DNA of 64,000 nucleotides from Haloactinomyces albus (GCF_031458135.1 NZ_JAVDXW010000001.1:3534001-3598000); one strand, 5' to 3'. Numbered from the stretch's first letter, positions 7,229 through 15,509 are shown. Numbers and translations are program-made. Notes: generated by a model not told the origin, from the letters alone.

Positions 7229-7750
7229 TTACTCGACCCGGGACGGTGTGGAGTTCTCACTGCCTTCGCCCTCCTCGGAGGGCAGATGAATGTCGTTGAC
7301 CGCAATGTTGACCTCCGTGGCTTCGAGGCCGCACATCCGCTCCACACTGTTGATGACATTGCGGCGCACGGCCCGGGCCAGGTCCACGATGGAGACCCCG
7401 TATTCGACGATGATGTCCAGGTCGATGGCGGCCTGTTTTTCGCCGACCTCGACCTGAACACCGGAGACGTTCGACGTTCCGCTGCCACCGGGGATACGTT
7501 CCCGCAGCGCACCGAAGGCGCGCGAGACTCCGCCGCCCATTGCGTACACGCCGGAGATCTCGCGTGCGGCGATTCCGGCGATCTTCTGCACCACCGACGC
7601 CGCAATGGTGGTTTTGCCCTGCGATGTTTCGTCGGCCAACCGAGCCGGGGCATCGCCGGAGCGGGTTTCGGGAATGTTCGTGGCCGCCTGGCTCGTCTGC
7701 TCGGAGTCGGCGCGGGAAGCACCGGCCGATGCGCCACTGGTCTGAGTCAT
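7229..7750 (-). CDS. Asp23/Gls24 family protein, first gene of the operon
   Basis: ATG at 7750 is chosen because AAAGGAG stands eight bases upstream; longer in-frame extensions have no such signal. The 173-residue product has a low-complexity N-terminal 45 residues and a typical Asp23 domain: IAASVVQKIAGIAAREISGV, then DLDIIVEYGVSIVDLARAVRRNV and the closing strand VNIAVNDIHL. It has the best family match of the three Asp23 proteins here and heads the minus-strand operon running to 4641. The family acts under envelope and alkaline stress at the inner face of the membrane. The region upstream also carries a divergent cysteine-rich reading frame. Confidence 0.9.
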   Translation of the reverse strand: MTQTSGASAGASRADSEQTSQAATNIPETRSGDAPARLADETSQGKTTIAASVVQKIAGIAAREISGVYAMGGGVSRAFGALRERIPGGSGTSNVSGVQVEVGEKQAAIDLDIIVEYGVSIVDLARAVRRNVINSVERMCGLEATEVNIAVNDIHLPSEEGEGSENSTPSRVE

Positions 7751-7835
7751 GAAAAGCTCCTTTCGGTGCACACCGTCTCGCGATCGCCGGTGCAGCGCAG
7801 GACTCGGCCGACGATCCGGTACCCGATCGGACGCC

Positions 7836-8027
7836 ATGATGACCGCAATCGTGTGCTTCCTGGAACGAACTCACTCGAACGGGGGAAAATCATGTCGGAC
7901 GGCCACCCCTGCCCACCGTGCCGGATGCCGCTGCACCGGATGCTGTTGCACCGGATGCTGCTGTTGCGGCCGCAACGAGCCTCCTGCGGGCAGCGACGCC
8001 ATCGATCACTCCGGCATTCTCCCGTAG
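7836..8027 (+). CDS. Second cysteine-rich short reading frame (possible frameshift)
   Basis: The frame ending at the TAG 8025-8027 encodes a tail with nine cysteines in fifteen residues (C-R-C-T-G-C-C-C-T-G-C-C-C-C-G), then an acidic Cys-free end. ATG at 7836 gives 63 residues but has no ribosome binding site. A better start, ATG at 7892 after GGGGGA, reads MSDGHPCPPC in another frame. Skipping one base at 7922 would join it to the Cys-rich frame, giving about 44 residues. This may be a sequencing indel, a frameshift event or a coincidence. It diverges from the Asp23 operon and its end overlaps the end of the RibD-like gene. Confidence 0.4.
   Translation: MMTAIVCFLERTHSNGGKSCRTATPAHRAGCRCTGCCCTGCCCCGRNEPPAGSDAIDHSGILP
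7917..7965 (+). repeat. Period-15 tandem repeat inside the cysteine-rich frame
   Basis: Two adjacent 15-base units (7930-7944 and 7945-7959) differ at one base and share TGCACCGGATGCT. Partial units flank them. The repeat generates the C-C-C-T-G cysteine clusters in the frame ending at 8027. Confidence 0.8.
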
Positions 8028-8758
8028 CGGAGCAGCAACAGCGAGTCGTCGGCGTGCAAGGCGGAGAGGAGCCGCATGCCGCGCGGGTGCTCGGCGGGTG
8101 TCCCCGTGGCGATCCTGCTGGCGCTGCCACTGGTCAACAGCGGTGATACGGACAGACACAGCTCGTCGACCAGGTCATTGGCGATGAGATCGCCGAAGAG
8201 CGTCGGACCGCCCTCGCAGCCGATGCGGCGCAGTCCGCGCGCCTCGAGTGCGGCCAGGGCTTCGGACAGATCCACCTTGGCGTCGCCGGTGATGACGAGA
8301 TCGGCGCCCGCCTCGAGCAGGGCGGCCCTGCGGTCCGCGGGCGCTGCCCGGCAGGTGAGCACGATCGGCGGTACCACGGCGTTGGTCAGCAACGGCGAGT
8401 CGGGAGGTATGGAGCAGTGGTTGCTGACCAGGGCGATAGGAGGTACGTCGGAAAGCCCCAGGCGCCTTCTGCGCTCGGTGCGGTCGTCCTTGCGTTTGAT
8501 AGCCCGGTAGCCCTCGATGATGGCGGTGCCCGCACCGACCAGCACCACGTCCGAAAGGTCCCGGATGAGTCCGAGGACACGTTGGTCCTCGGGACTGGAC
8601 AACCCTCGCGAGCTGCCGTGAACCGTCACCGCGCCATCGAGGCTGGAGACGAAGTTCACGCGTACCCATGGTTGCTGGAGCGCTTCCGGGTAGGCGTAGA
8701 ACGTCTCCAGGTCGCCGTCCACCTGCTGCGCGCCGTCCGCCGGCCAGAGCCTGTCCAT
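8006..8758 (-). CDS. RibD C-terminal domain protein, pyrimidine reductase family
   Basis: A 250-residue protein covering the reductase half of RibD. It shows VRVNFVSSLDGAVTV near the start, GAGTAIIEGYR in the middle and CEGGPTLFGDLIANDLVDEL, the NADPH and substrate-binding stretch of this fold. In riboflavin synthesis the domain reduces a ribosylamino-pyrimidine with NADPH. Stand-alone copies without the deaminase half are common in actinobacteria and may serve riboflavin/F420 routes or act on other substrates. The gene diverges from zapE with a 34-bp gap. The exact substrate is not established. Confidence 0.85.
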   Translation of the reverse strand: MDRLWPADGAQQVDGDLETFYAYPEALQQPWVRVNFVSSLDGAVTVHGSSRGLSSPEDQRVLGLIRDLSDVVLVGAGTAIIEGYRAIKRKDDRTERRRRLGLSDVPPIALVSNHCSIPPDSPLLTNAVVPPIVLTCRAAPADRRAALLEAGADLVITGDAKVDLSEALAALEARGLRRIGCEGGPTLFGDLIANDLVDELCLSVSPLLTSGSASRIATGTPAEHPRGMRLLSALHADDSLLLLRYGRMPE

Positions 8759-8792
8759 CCGGCCATCTGAACACGGCGGTTAGAGTTCGGGT

Positions 8793-9848
8793 ATGACACC
8801 CCCGCGCTTGACCGATCGCCGCCCCGAAATCAGTGCGGACGAGTTGGTCGACGCGATGGCCCCGCCGCCGCGTTTCGACGAGGTCCGCTTCGACACGTAC
8901 ATCCCCAATCCCGACGAACCCAGTCAGGCCGCGGCCGTGGCCGCCTGCCGCGAGTTCGCCGAGAAGGTGACGGCAGCGAACCGGAGCGGGCGGGGATCGC
9001 TGCTGCGTTCGCTGTTCGGTGGCGGAAAGGCCCGCTCGCCGAAGACCTCCGGTACGACCGGGGACAAGCTCGGGATGTATCTCGACGGTGGCTTCGGTGT
9101 CGGCAAGACCCACCTGCTGGCCTCGACATGGCACGCCGTGCCCGGGCCGAAGTCCTACGGGACCTTCGTCGAACTGACGAACCTGGTCGGTGTGCTCGGA
9201 TTCACCGAGACCGTCCGCCGGTTGTCGCAGCATCGGTTGCTGGCGATCGACGAGTTCGAACTCGATGATCCGGGTGACACGATGCTGGTCACGCAGTTGG
9301 TGTCGAAACTGACCGATGCCGGGGTGCATGTGGCGGCCACCTCGAACACGCTGCCGGATCAACTGGGGGAGGGGCGGTTCGCCGCAGTGGACTTCCTCCG
9401 CGAAATCCACGCGATGTCGGCGCGCTTCGGCGTCGTGCGCGTGGACGGCCCGGACTATCGGCATCGTGGTCTGCCGGACGCGCCGGAACCGATGGACGAC
9501 GACGAGCTGGTCGAGGAGGCCGCGGCGACCGACGGTGCCACGCTCGACGAGTTCGACGATCTCTGCGGGCAGCTCGCCGGACTGCACGCATCGAAGTACG
9601 GGCGGCTCGTCGAGGGAGTGAGCACGGTGTACCTGCGTGGTGTGCACGCCGCCCCCGACCAGGATGTGGCACTGCGGCTGGTGGCGTTGGCCGACCGGCT
9701 CTACGACCGCGCGATACCGGTGCGTGTCTCCGGTGGGACATTGTCGGCACTGTTCACCGAAGAGATGCTCAACGGTGGCTACCGCAAGAAGTACCTGCGT
9801 GCGATCAGCCGCCTCACGGCGCTGTCCCGCAATCTCGCCAAGTCGTAG
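8793..9848 (+). CDS. zapE: Cell division protein ZapE (AFG1-like ATPase)
   Basis: This 351-residue P-loop ATPase has Walker A GGFGVGKT at residues 99-106 and Walker B LLAIDEFELDD near 150. It continues with VAATSNTLPDQL, the sensor region, and a C-terminal stretch with LSALFTEEM. These match AFG1/ZapE ATPases, which in proteobacteria interact with the Z ring and in mitochondria help quality control of membrane proteins. The length is normal. It is divergent from the RibD-like gene and convergent with rocD. Its exact function in actinobacteria is untested. Confidence 0.9.
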   Translation: MTPPRLTDRRPEISADELVDAMAPPPRFDEVRFDTYIPNPDEPSQAAAVAACREFAEKVTAANRSGRGSLLRSLFGGGKARSPKTSGTTGDKLGMYLDGGFGVGKTHLLASTWHAVPGPKSYGTFVELTNLVGVLGFTETVRRLSQHRLLAIDEFELDDPGDTMLVTQLVSKLTDAGVHVAATSNTLPDQLGEGRFAAVDFLREIHAMSARFGVVRVDGPDYRHRGLPDAPEPMDDDELVEEAAATDGATLDEFDDLCGQLAGLHASKYGRLVEGVSTVYLRGVHAAPDQDVALRLVALADRLYDRAIPVRVSGGTLSALFTEEMLNGGYRKKYLRAISRLTALSRNLAKS

Positions 9849-9870
9849 TCCGGCCGGTTTCCGAGAAACG

Positions 9871-11115
9871 TCACCCGCGCTGGAGAACCGCCGCGATCGC
9901 GTCGAGACCGGTGTCGAGCTCCTCGGTACTGATCACCAGCGGTGGCGCGATGCGCAGCGTGCTGTCCTGGGTCTGCTTGCACAGCACACCCCGCTCGGCC
10001 AGTGCCAGACTGGCCGAGCGTCCGCTCGGGCCGCCCTCGGCGATGTCCACGCCTGCCCACAGGCCGCGCCCCCGCAGTTCGGACACTCCGGCACCGACGA
10101 GCTCGCCCAGCCGCGCATGCAGCTGCGCTCCGAGCTCGCGGGATCGGCGCTGAAACTCCCCGGTTGCCAGCAACCGCACCACCGCCCGGCCGACCGCGCA
10201 GGCCAGCGGATTGCCCCCGAAGGTGGAGCCGTGCTCGCCGGGGCGGAGCACGCCGAGGACGTCGCGCCGCCCGACCACGGCCGAGACCGGCAGGATACCG
10301 CCGCCGAGAGCCTTGCCCAGCGTGTACAGGTCGGCCGCTACACCGTCGTGCGCGCTGGCCAGCAACTCACCGGTCCGCCCGAGCCCGGACTGGATCTCGT
10401 CGGCGATCAACAGCACCCCGTTGTCGTCGCAGAGCCTGCGCAATGCGCGCAGATACCCCTCGGGAGGCACGACGACCCCCGCTTCGCCCTGGATCGGCTC
10501 GACCAGGACCGCTGCCGTGCGTTCGGTGATGGCGGCTTCGACAGCGGCGGCGTCGCCATAGGGGGTGACCGTGAACCCGGGGGTGAAGGGGCCGAACTCG
10601 GCGCGTGCCTCCCGGTCGGTGGAGAACGAGACGATGGTGGTGGTGCGACCGTGAAAGTTCGATCCGGCCACGATGATCTCGGCGCCGTCCTCCGGCATTC
10701 CCTTGACCTGGTAAGCCCACTTCCGTGCGACCTTGATGGCCGATTCGACGGCCTCGGCGCCCGAGTTCATCGGCAGCACCATCTCGGTACCGGTCAGCTC
10801 CGCCAGTTCACGGCAGAAGAGTCCGAACTGATCATGATGGAAGGCACGGCTGGTCAACGTCACCCGGTTGAGCTGTTCGGTGGCCGCCGCGATGAGGTCC
10901 GGATGCCGATGGCCGAAGTTCAGCGCCGAGTATCCGGCCAGGAAATCGAGATAGTGGCCACCGCCCACGTCGGTCACCCACGAGCCGGACGCTTCCGCGA
11001 TCACCACCGGCAGCGGATGGTAGTTGTGCGTGCTGTAGTGCTCGTCGAGAGCCAGGAATTCGGACGTGTCGGCGGGGAGGGAACTCACCCGGGACGGAGC
11101 GGCAGTCATGCCCAC
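9871..11115 (-). CDS. rocD: Ornithine--oxo-acid aminotransferase RocD
   Basis: A 414-residue class III PLP aminotransferase. It converts ornithine plus 2-oxoglutarate into glutamate semialdehyde and glutamate, feeding the proline/glutamate pool. Recognisable text includes DEHYSTHNYHPLPVVI near the N-terminus, typical of ornithine aminotransferases, NSGAEAVESAIKVAR, ADEIQSGLGRTG with the PLP-ring Asp, and LYTLGKALGGGILP, whose Lys forms the Schiff base. The start is GTG at 11115 or ATG at 11109. Its product, P5C, would be the substrate of the P5C dehydrogenase encoded near 50 kb, although the two loci are not adjacent. Confidence 0.93.
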   Translation of the reverse strand: MGMTAAPSRVSSLPADTSEFLALDEHYSTHNYHPLPVVIAEASGSWVTDVGGGHYLDFLAGYSALNFGHRHPDLIAAATEQLNRVTLTSRAFHHDQFGLFCRELAELTGTEMVLPMNSGAEAVESAIKVARKWAYQVKGMPEDGAEIIVAGSNFHGRTTTIVSFSTDREARAEFGPFTPGFTVTPYGDAAAVEAAITERTAAVLVEPIQGEAGVVVPPEGYLRALRRLCDDNGVLLIADEIQSGLGRTGELLASAHDGVAADLYTLGKALGGGILPVSAVVGRRDVLGVLRPGEHGSTFGGNPLACAVGRAVVRLLATGEFQRRSRELGAQLHARLGELVGAGVSELRGRGLWAGVDIAEGGPSGRSASLALAERGVLCKQTQDSTLRIAPPLVISTEELDTGLDAIAAVLQRG

Positions 11116-11244
11116 AGGCTAGGTGGCCACGGTCATCGCTTCCATCGGAGACGCATTGCTTTCTGCGGTACTTCATTGCGTCGTTCGGGGAGAAGGCAAT
11201 GGATTCTTGCCCAGCACAGCCGGGTGGGATCCGGTTTACACCGG

Positions 11245-12837
11245 TCAGAGCTGTCTGGCGTCGTAAGTTCCCCGAGAGTACTGCTGCAGGGCGAGGCGGA
11301 GTCTCCTGGCTTCCTGGCGCCTCCGCCACCAGCCGCCGGTGGTACCGATCCGGAACATCCGTGCCCCGCCCCGGTAGGGCCGCACGCGGTGCCACCAAGT
11401 GGCTCTCGGTGGTGTCGTTCCATCGACCACCCAGACTGCGACCGCCTGTTTCGCTCCCCGCCCGGCGATGCCGACCCGGCTGACGTGCTCCCACGGGACC
11501 TCCTGGTACAGCCCCAGCCGGGAGATACGCAGGCCGTCCCCGTTGATCTGGAGGTGTAACGGAGGCCGGAGGGCCCTCAGCAGCGACAGTCCGCCGCTGA
11601 GGAGCAGGCAGAGAATTCCGAGCAGGAAGACGAGCCGGGAGCTCCCCTCCAAGTGGATCGGTTGCACCAGCGAGAAGGCTCCGTAGGCGATCAGCAGCAC
11701 GAAAGCAGCCGAAACCAGGGCCGCGGCACGGCCGCCCGTGCGGAAGACGGGCCCCGGACTGTCCTTGCGCACCAAGGGGCGCTCCGGCAGGGGCGCCTGT
11801 ACTGCGGTGTTTCGGGACGGAGCCCGCGAAATCGAGCCGGGAGTACGCGGTGCCCCGTCCGGCCGGTCCGCTCGCTGACCCGGTGGTTGCTGCTCCGGTG
11901 GTTGCTGCTCCGGTGGTTGCTGCTCCGGTGGCTGCCACGTCTCGGGCGAGGTGGACCGTATGGTTTGTTCCAGCCGGGCGGTGTGCTCGGTGATCGACTT
12001 CGTGATCGGTGCGGGCAACCACTGCTCACCCCGTGGGACGGAGCCGCCGATCCGGTCGAGGATCGCGGCAGGGCCGGGTCGGTTCTCGGGCCTCTTGGCC
12101 AGGCAGGCCGCGATCAGCGGCCGTAGCCCCGGGGGAACCTGCTCCAGGTCGGGCTCGGTGTGCACGACTCGGTAGAGCATGGCCGCGGTGTGCTCATTGC
12201 CGAACGGGCCGGATCCGGTCGAGGCGAACATCAGCACGGCACCCAGGGAGAACACATCACTGGGAGGCCCGACCTCCCCGCCGAAGGTCTGCTCGGGCGA
12301 AAAGTACCCCGGCGTTCCGAAGAACACGCCGGTCGCGGTCATGGCGCTGGCCGTCATCGCGCGGGAGATTCCGAAGTCGATGACACGCGGACCGTCCGGC
12401 CCCAACAGCACGTTGGCGGGCTTGAGATCGCGGTGCACGAGCTCGGCCGCATGGACGGCCTGGAGCGCTTCGGCCAACCCGGCGGCGAGTCCGTGGACGG
12501 TGTGTTCGGGCAGGGGACCGTGCTCGGCAACGGCCTGTTGCAGCGTCGGACCGGGGACGTACTCGGTGGCCAGCCACGGTTGCGCGGCATCCGGGTCGGA
12601 GTCGACCACCGCAGCCGTCCAGAACCCGCCGACCTTCGCCGACATTCGCGCTTCTCGACGGAACCGCTCCCGAAACTGCGGGTCCTCGGCGAGTTCGGGC
12701 CGGACCACCTTGACCGCCACCGCACGGCCGCCACGGGAGCGCGCGAGGTAGACCGCTCCCATCGCTCCGGCACCGAGGCGGGTGAGCAGCCGGTAGTCCC
12801 CGACGTGGCTCGGCTCGGCGCTCAACGGTGACTGCAT
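11245..12837 (-). CDS. Membrane-anchored Ser/Thr protein kinase
   Basis: The 530-residue product starts at ATG 12837, preceded by GAAGGGA. The kinase domain fills residues 12-265. The glycine loop is LGAGAMGAVY, the ATP Lys is Lys43 in VAVKVV, and HRDLKPANVLL, DFGIS and GTPGYFSPEQ are intact, so it should be active. A Pro/Gln-rich linker with PPEQQ repeats leads to two hydrophobic segments near 375-395 and 405-425. A C-terminal domain of about 100 residues resembling a PH-like fold follows, in place of the PASTA repeats of PknB. The ligand and substrates are unknown. A palindromic motif lies 31-50 bp upstream of the start. Confidence 0.9.
   Translation of the reverse strand: MQSPLSAEPSHVGDYRLLTRLGAGAMGAVYLARSRGGRAVAVKVVRPELAEDPQFRERFRREARMSAKVGGFWTAAVVDSDPDAAQPWLATEYVPGPTLQQAVAEHGPLPEHTVHGLAAGLAEALQAVHAAELVHRDLKPANVLLGPDGPRVIDFGISRAMTASAMTATGVFFGTPGYFSPEQTFGGEVGPPSDVFSLGAVLMFASTGSGPFGNEHTAAMLYRVVHTEPDLEQVPPGLRPLIAACLAKRPENRPGPAAILDRIGGSVPRGEQWLPAPITKSITEHTARLEQTIRSTSPETWQPPEQQPPEQQPPEQQPPGQRADRPDGAPRTPGSISRAPSRNTAVQAPLPERPLVRKDSPGPVFRTGGRAAALVSAAFVLLIAYGAFSLVQPIHLEGSSRLVFLLGILCLLLSGGLSLLRALRPPLHLQINGDGLRISRLGLYQEVPWEHVSRVGIAGRGAKQAVAVWVVDGTTPPRATWWHRVRPYRGGARMFRIGTTGGWWRRRQEARRLRLALQQYSRGTYDARQL
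11881..11938 (-). repeat. 15-bp tandem repeat coding PPEQQ
   Basis: Three exact copies of CGGTGGTTGCTGCTC and a partial fourth encode the repeated Gln-Pro-Pro-Glu-Gln linker of the kinase. Such repeats vary in number by slippage, so linker length may differ between strains. Confidence 0.9.
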
Positions 12838-12867
12838 ACCAATCCCTTCCCCCCGGGGACGGGGCGC

Positions 12868-12887
12868 GCAGTTTTGCCGAAAACTGC
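12868..12887. promoter_or_regulatory. Palindrome GCAGTTTT-GCCG-AAAACTGC upstream of the kinase
   Basis: A perfect 8-bp inverted repeat around GCCG lies 31-50 bp before the kinase start. A near-identical element is at 15510-15529 before the DUF2795 gene. It could be an operator or a leader hairpin. Confidence 0.45.
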
Positions 12888-12954
12888 TACAGCCCTGCTC
12901 GCCGCGCTCCCGATACTCGGCCACGGCGGAAGCGCAAGATCCACCGGATACAAC

Positions 12955-13407
12955 CTATCGGCGTCCGCGCAGGATGTTCAGCGCGCGGTCGGCATGGGCT
13001 GCCATCCGCAACTCGCTGCGGACGATGCCCAGTACTTGACGATCGCGGTCGATGACGAAGGTGTGGCGCTTCACCGGCAGGGGACCGAACCGGCGCTTGA
13101 CTCCGAAGTGATCGGCGACCGACCCCGCTGCGTCGGACAGCAGCGGGAAGCCCAGCGAGTTCGCCTCGGCGAACTTCTGCTGCTTGTCGACGGAGTCGGC
13201 GCTGATACCCACCGGCTGGGCCTCCAGGGCGGCGAACTCGACGGACAGATCACGAAAGTGGCAGCTTTCGGTCGTACACCCCGAGGTCATCGCGGCCGGG
13301 TAGAAGAACAACACCACCGGCCCCCCGGTCAGCAGTGTCGACAGGGCGCGTGTGGTGCCGTGCTGGTCGGGTAGTTCGAAGTTGTCGGCGAACTCACCTT
13401 GCCGCAT
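12955..13407 (-). CDS. Thiol peroxidase, BCP/PrxQ-type peroxiredoxin
   Basis: A 150-residue thioredoxin-fold protein. The peroxidatic cysteine is Cys44 in TSGCTTESCHFRD, with Cys49 five residues on, the atypical two-Cys arrangement of BCP/PrxQ enzymes. The segment VVLFFYPAAMTSGC and the C-terminal HTFVIDRDRQVLGIV complete the fold. It reduces hydrogen peroxide and organic peroxides in the cytoplasm. It lies head to head with the PfpI-like gene, upstream of the kinase on the same strand. In this region it forms part of a set of stress-related genes. Confidence 0.9.
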   Translation of the reverse strand: MRQGEFADNFELPDQHGTTRALSTLLTGGPVVLFFYPAAMTSGCTTESCHFRDLSVEFAALEAQPVGISADSVDKQQKFAEANSLGFPLLSDAAGSVADHFGVKRRFGPLPVKRHTFVIDRDRQVLGIVRSELRMAAHADRALNILRGRR

Positions 13408-13507
13408 CGGTGCTCCTTGACGGATCTGCGTGCGCGTCGCTGGCCGTGAACCTACATGGTCACGTTCGTTTCGGTGCCGCTGGAGCGGGTCGGCTCCCTC
13501 CGGCGTT

Positions 13508-13534
13508 GGTTTGAGTGCTCGCGTGGTCGGGTAG
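13508..13534 (+). promoter_or_regulatory. SigF/SigB-type stress promoter candidate
   Basis: GGTTT at 13508-13512 is followed, after a 16-base spacer, by GGGTAG at 13529-13534. This matches the GTTT...GGGTA pattern of actinobacterial SigF/SigB-family promoters. It lies about 70 bp before the PfpI-like gene. Confidence 0.5.
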
Positions 13535-13604
13535 TCAGCAGAACGACCGTTCGAGCGTGTTCGGGCGGTTTCGCGAGATCGCGAGACGACGCGAAGGAGA
13601 TCTC

Positions 13605-14177
13605 ATGAGCGACAACCTCGGTGGCCTCAGGATCGCCTTCCTGGTGGCCCCGGAAGGCACGGAGCAGGTGGAACTCACCGACCCCTGGAGGAGCGTGCAG
13701 GATGCGGGCGGTCAGCCGGAGCTCGTGTCCGTACAGTCCGGGTCCATCCAGGCGATGAACCATCTCGACAAGGCGGACACCTTTTCCGTCGACAAGGTGA
13801 TCACCGACATCAGCGCCGACGACTACGACGGGCTGGTACTGCCGGGAGGTGTCGCCAACCCGGATGTACTGCGGCAGGACTCCGATGCCGTGCGCTTCGT
13901 GGGGGAGTTCTTCTCGAAGCAGAAACCCGTGGCGGCGATTTGCCACGCACCGTGGATCCTCGCCGAGGCCGATGTCGTGCGGGGACGCAGGCTGACCTCG
14001 TATCCGAGCCTGGCCACGGATCTGCGCAACGCGGGCGCCGACTGGGTCGATGACGAGGTCGTCGTCGACGCGGGTCTGGTCACCAGCCGCAGCCCTCGCG
14101 ATCTCCCGGCTTTTTGCAACAAGGCCGTCGAGGAGCTCTCGGAAGGCAAGCACCGCCAGCAGGCCCGCAGCGCCTGA
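13605..14177 (+). CDS. DJ-1/PfpI family protein (class I glutamine amidotransferase-like)
   Basis: A 190-residue protein starting at ATG 13605 with GAAGGAGA upstream. It carries the PfpI signature: the nucleophile Cys113-His114 in AAICHAPW, the partner Glu near residue 20 in PEGTEQVEL, and LVLPGGVANPD. Family members act as general stress proteins, glyoxalase-like or deglycase-like enzymes; some are called protease I. The trio CHAPW plus TSYPSL is typical of the general-stress subgroup. A SigF-type promoter candidate upstream fits stress induction. Substrate cannot be decided from sequence. Confidence 0.9.
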   Translation: MSDNLGGLRIAFLVAPEGTEQVELTDPWRSVQDAGGQPELVSVQSGSIQAMNHLDKADTFSVDKVITDISADDYDGLVLPGGVANPDVLRQDSDAVRFVGEFFSKQKPVAAICHAPWILAEADVVRGRRLTSYPSLATDLRNAGADWVDDEVVVDAGLVTSRSPRDLPAFCNKAVEELSEGKHRQQARSA

Positions 14178-14189
14178 AGCGGTGCTGCC

Positions 14190-14238
14190 TTGCCGAAAAC
14201 GGTGGCCGCAGAGTGATACCGCAGGGTGATACCGCAGG
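14190..14238 (+). repeat. TTGCCGAAAAC motif and 13-bp tandem duplication in the leader
   Basis: TTGCCGAAAAC (14190-14200), shared with other loci here, is followed by two exact copies of GTGATACCGCAGG at 14213-14225 and 14226-14238. Both lie in the 111-bp gap before the Vms1-like gene. The function is unknown; the tandem copies could be a regulator site or recent slippage. Confidence 0.5.
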
Positions 14239-14288
14239 TGACATCCAGGGTGCGGCGGCCACGAACACCGGATGTGGAGAGCCAATTC

Positions 14289-15431
14289 ATGAAGCTCGGA
14301 TATCTGCAGGACGTGTACGAACAGTCGGGTCCGTTCGCCACGGTGTATCTCGACACTTCCTCGGATGTGGAGAACGCCCCGAAACAGGTCGAACTCCGGT
14401 GGCGTTCAGCCAGGGAGTACTTGGCCGACGAGGGAGCGGACGAGGCGACCCTGCAGGCGATCGCGGAGAGAGTCGGTGGGCACCAGTGGCGTGAGTCGGG
14501 ACCGCGCGGGCAGGTCATCGTCGCCGCTCAGGGGCGCGTGCTGCTGGATGACGAGTTGCCTCACCCGCCCGAGGAATTTCCCGGTGACGAGCGGGTCTTC
14601 TTCGGACCGCTGCCGCATCTGATGCCGTACCTGCGGATGCGCGGCGCACGCATTCCCTACGTCGTCGCGGTGGTCGATCACTCCGGTGCCGAGGTCAGCG
14701 CGGTCAACGCCGCACGGGAGAGCGACAGCACCACGGTGGAAAGCGGCGGCGTTCCCCTGCGCAAGACGCACGCCGGAGGAGAGGGCAACGAGCAGCGGTT
14801 CCATCACAGGGTCGAGGAAAAGTGGCAGCGCAATGCCGCCGAGGTGGCCGACGAGATCAACGATCGGGCACTCCGGACCGGTGCCGAGGCGATCGTGCTC
14901 GCCGGTGATGTGCAACAGCGCAAGCTCGTGCACGACCAGTTGCACAAGGGACTGCAGGACAAGGTGATTCAGACCGCGGCGAGCCACCGGGACCGCAAGG
15001 CCTCGGACGAGGGCCTGCAGGAAGAGATCTCCGCGACTCTGCACTCGGCCGTCGAGTCGCGGGTGGCCGAAACCGTGCAGGAGTTCGAGCGTGAGCGCGG
15101 GGAGCACGACCGAGCGGTCGAGGGCTGGAAAGCGACCGTGGGGGCTCTCCAGCGCGGCCAGGTCCGGACGTTGCTGCGCGCCTCCGCAACCGGGAACGAG
15201 CCGGTGGACACGGTGCATATCGGGCCCGGAGCCAACGAGATCGCCCTGGATGAGAAGGCTCTTCAGGAGATGGGGGTCGCCTCCAGCAGCAGCGCCCCCG
15301 CCGACGCGGCGATCGTGCGGTGCCTGATCGGAACGGATGCCGAACTGATGCTGGTCGATACGGACAAGGTCGATCTCACCGAGGGGATCGGTGCGGTGCT
15401 GCGCTACAGCGATCCCAATACGCCCAGCTAG
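14289..15431 (+). CDS. Vms1/baeRF2-type protein, Rv2629-like
   Basis: The start at ATG 14289 has GGAGAG upstream and gives 380 residues. The sequence (MKLGYLQDVYEQSGPFATVYLDTS, later VAVVDHSGAEV and VDTVHIGPGANEIALDEKAL) matches the actinobacterial Rv2629-like family. That family is placed in the bacterial eRF1-like/Vms1 group, relatives of peptidyl-tRNA hydrolases acting on stalled ribosomes. Mycobacterial homologues are hypoxia-induced. A coiled segment rich in Glu/Arg occupies about residues 160-290. It is followed by the DUF2795 gene on the same strand. Catalytic function is inferred from fold only. Confidence 0.8.
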   Translation: MKLGYLQDVYEQSGPFATVYLDTSSDVENAPKQVELRWRSAREYLADEGADEATLQAIAERVGGHQWRESGPRGQVIVAAQGRVLLDDELPHPPEEFPGDERVFFGPLPHLMPYLRMRGARIPYVVAVVDHSGAEVSAVNAARESDSTTVESGGVPLRKTHAGGEGNEQRFHHRVEEKWQRNAAEVADEINDRALRTGAEAIVLAGDVQQRKLVHDQLHKGLQDKVIQTAASHRDRKASDEGLQEEISATLHSAVESRVAETVQEFERERGEHDRAVEGWKATVGALQRGQVRTLLRASATGNEPVDTVHIGPGANEIALDEKALQEMGVASSSSAPADAAIVRCLIGTDAELMLVDTDKVDLTEGIGAVLRYSDPNTPS

Positions 15432-15509
15432 CGGGTGGGCGTCCGGTTGGCCCTGGTGGAGTCGGACGCTTCAGGAAAACCGGCCTCTCCGGCACGGCAC
15501 GAGGGACGC

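Noticed and set aside
7892-8146. Continuous frame from ATG 7892 on the plus strand through the RibD-like gene
   Set aside because: After the first ten codons it becomes Arg/Gln-rich antisense of the RibD-like gene; only its start signal was kept, as part of the Cys-rich candidate.
8175-9647. 490-residue open frame on the minus strand across zapE and the RibD-like gene
   Set aside because: It covers two well-supported genes on both strands and has no family text; high-GC DNA produces long shadow frames.
11881-11938. Possible CRISPR-like array
   Set aside because: It is a 15-bp coding tandem repeat (PPEQQ) without spacers.
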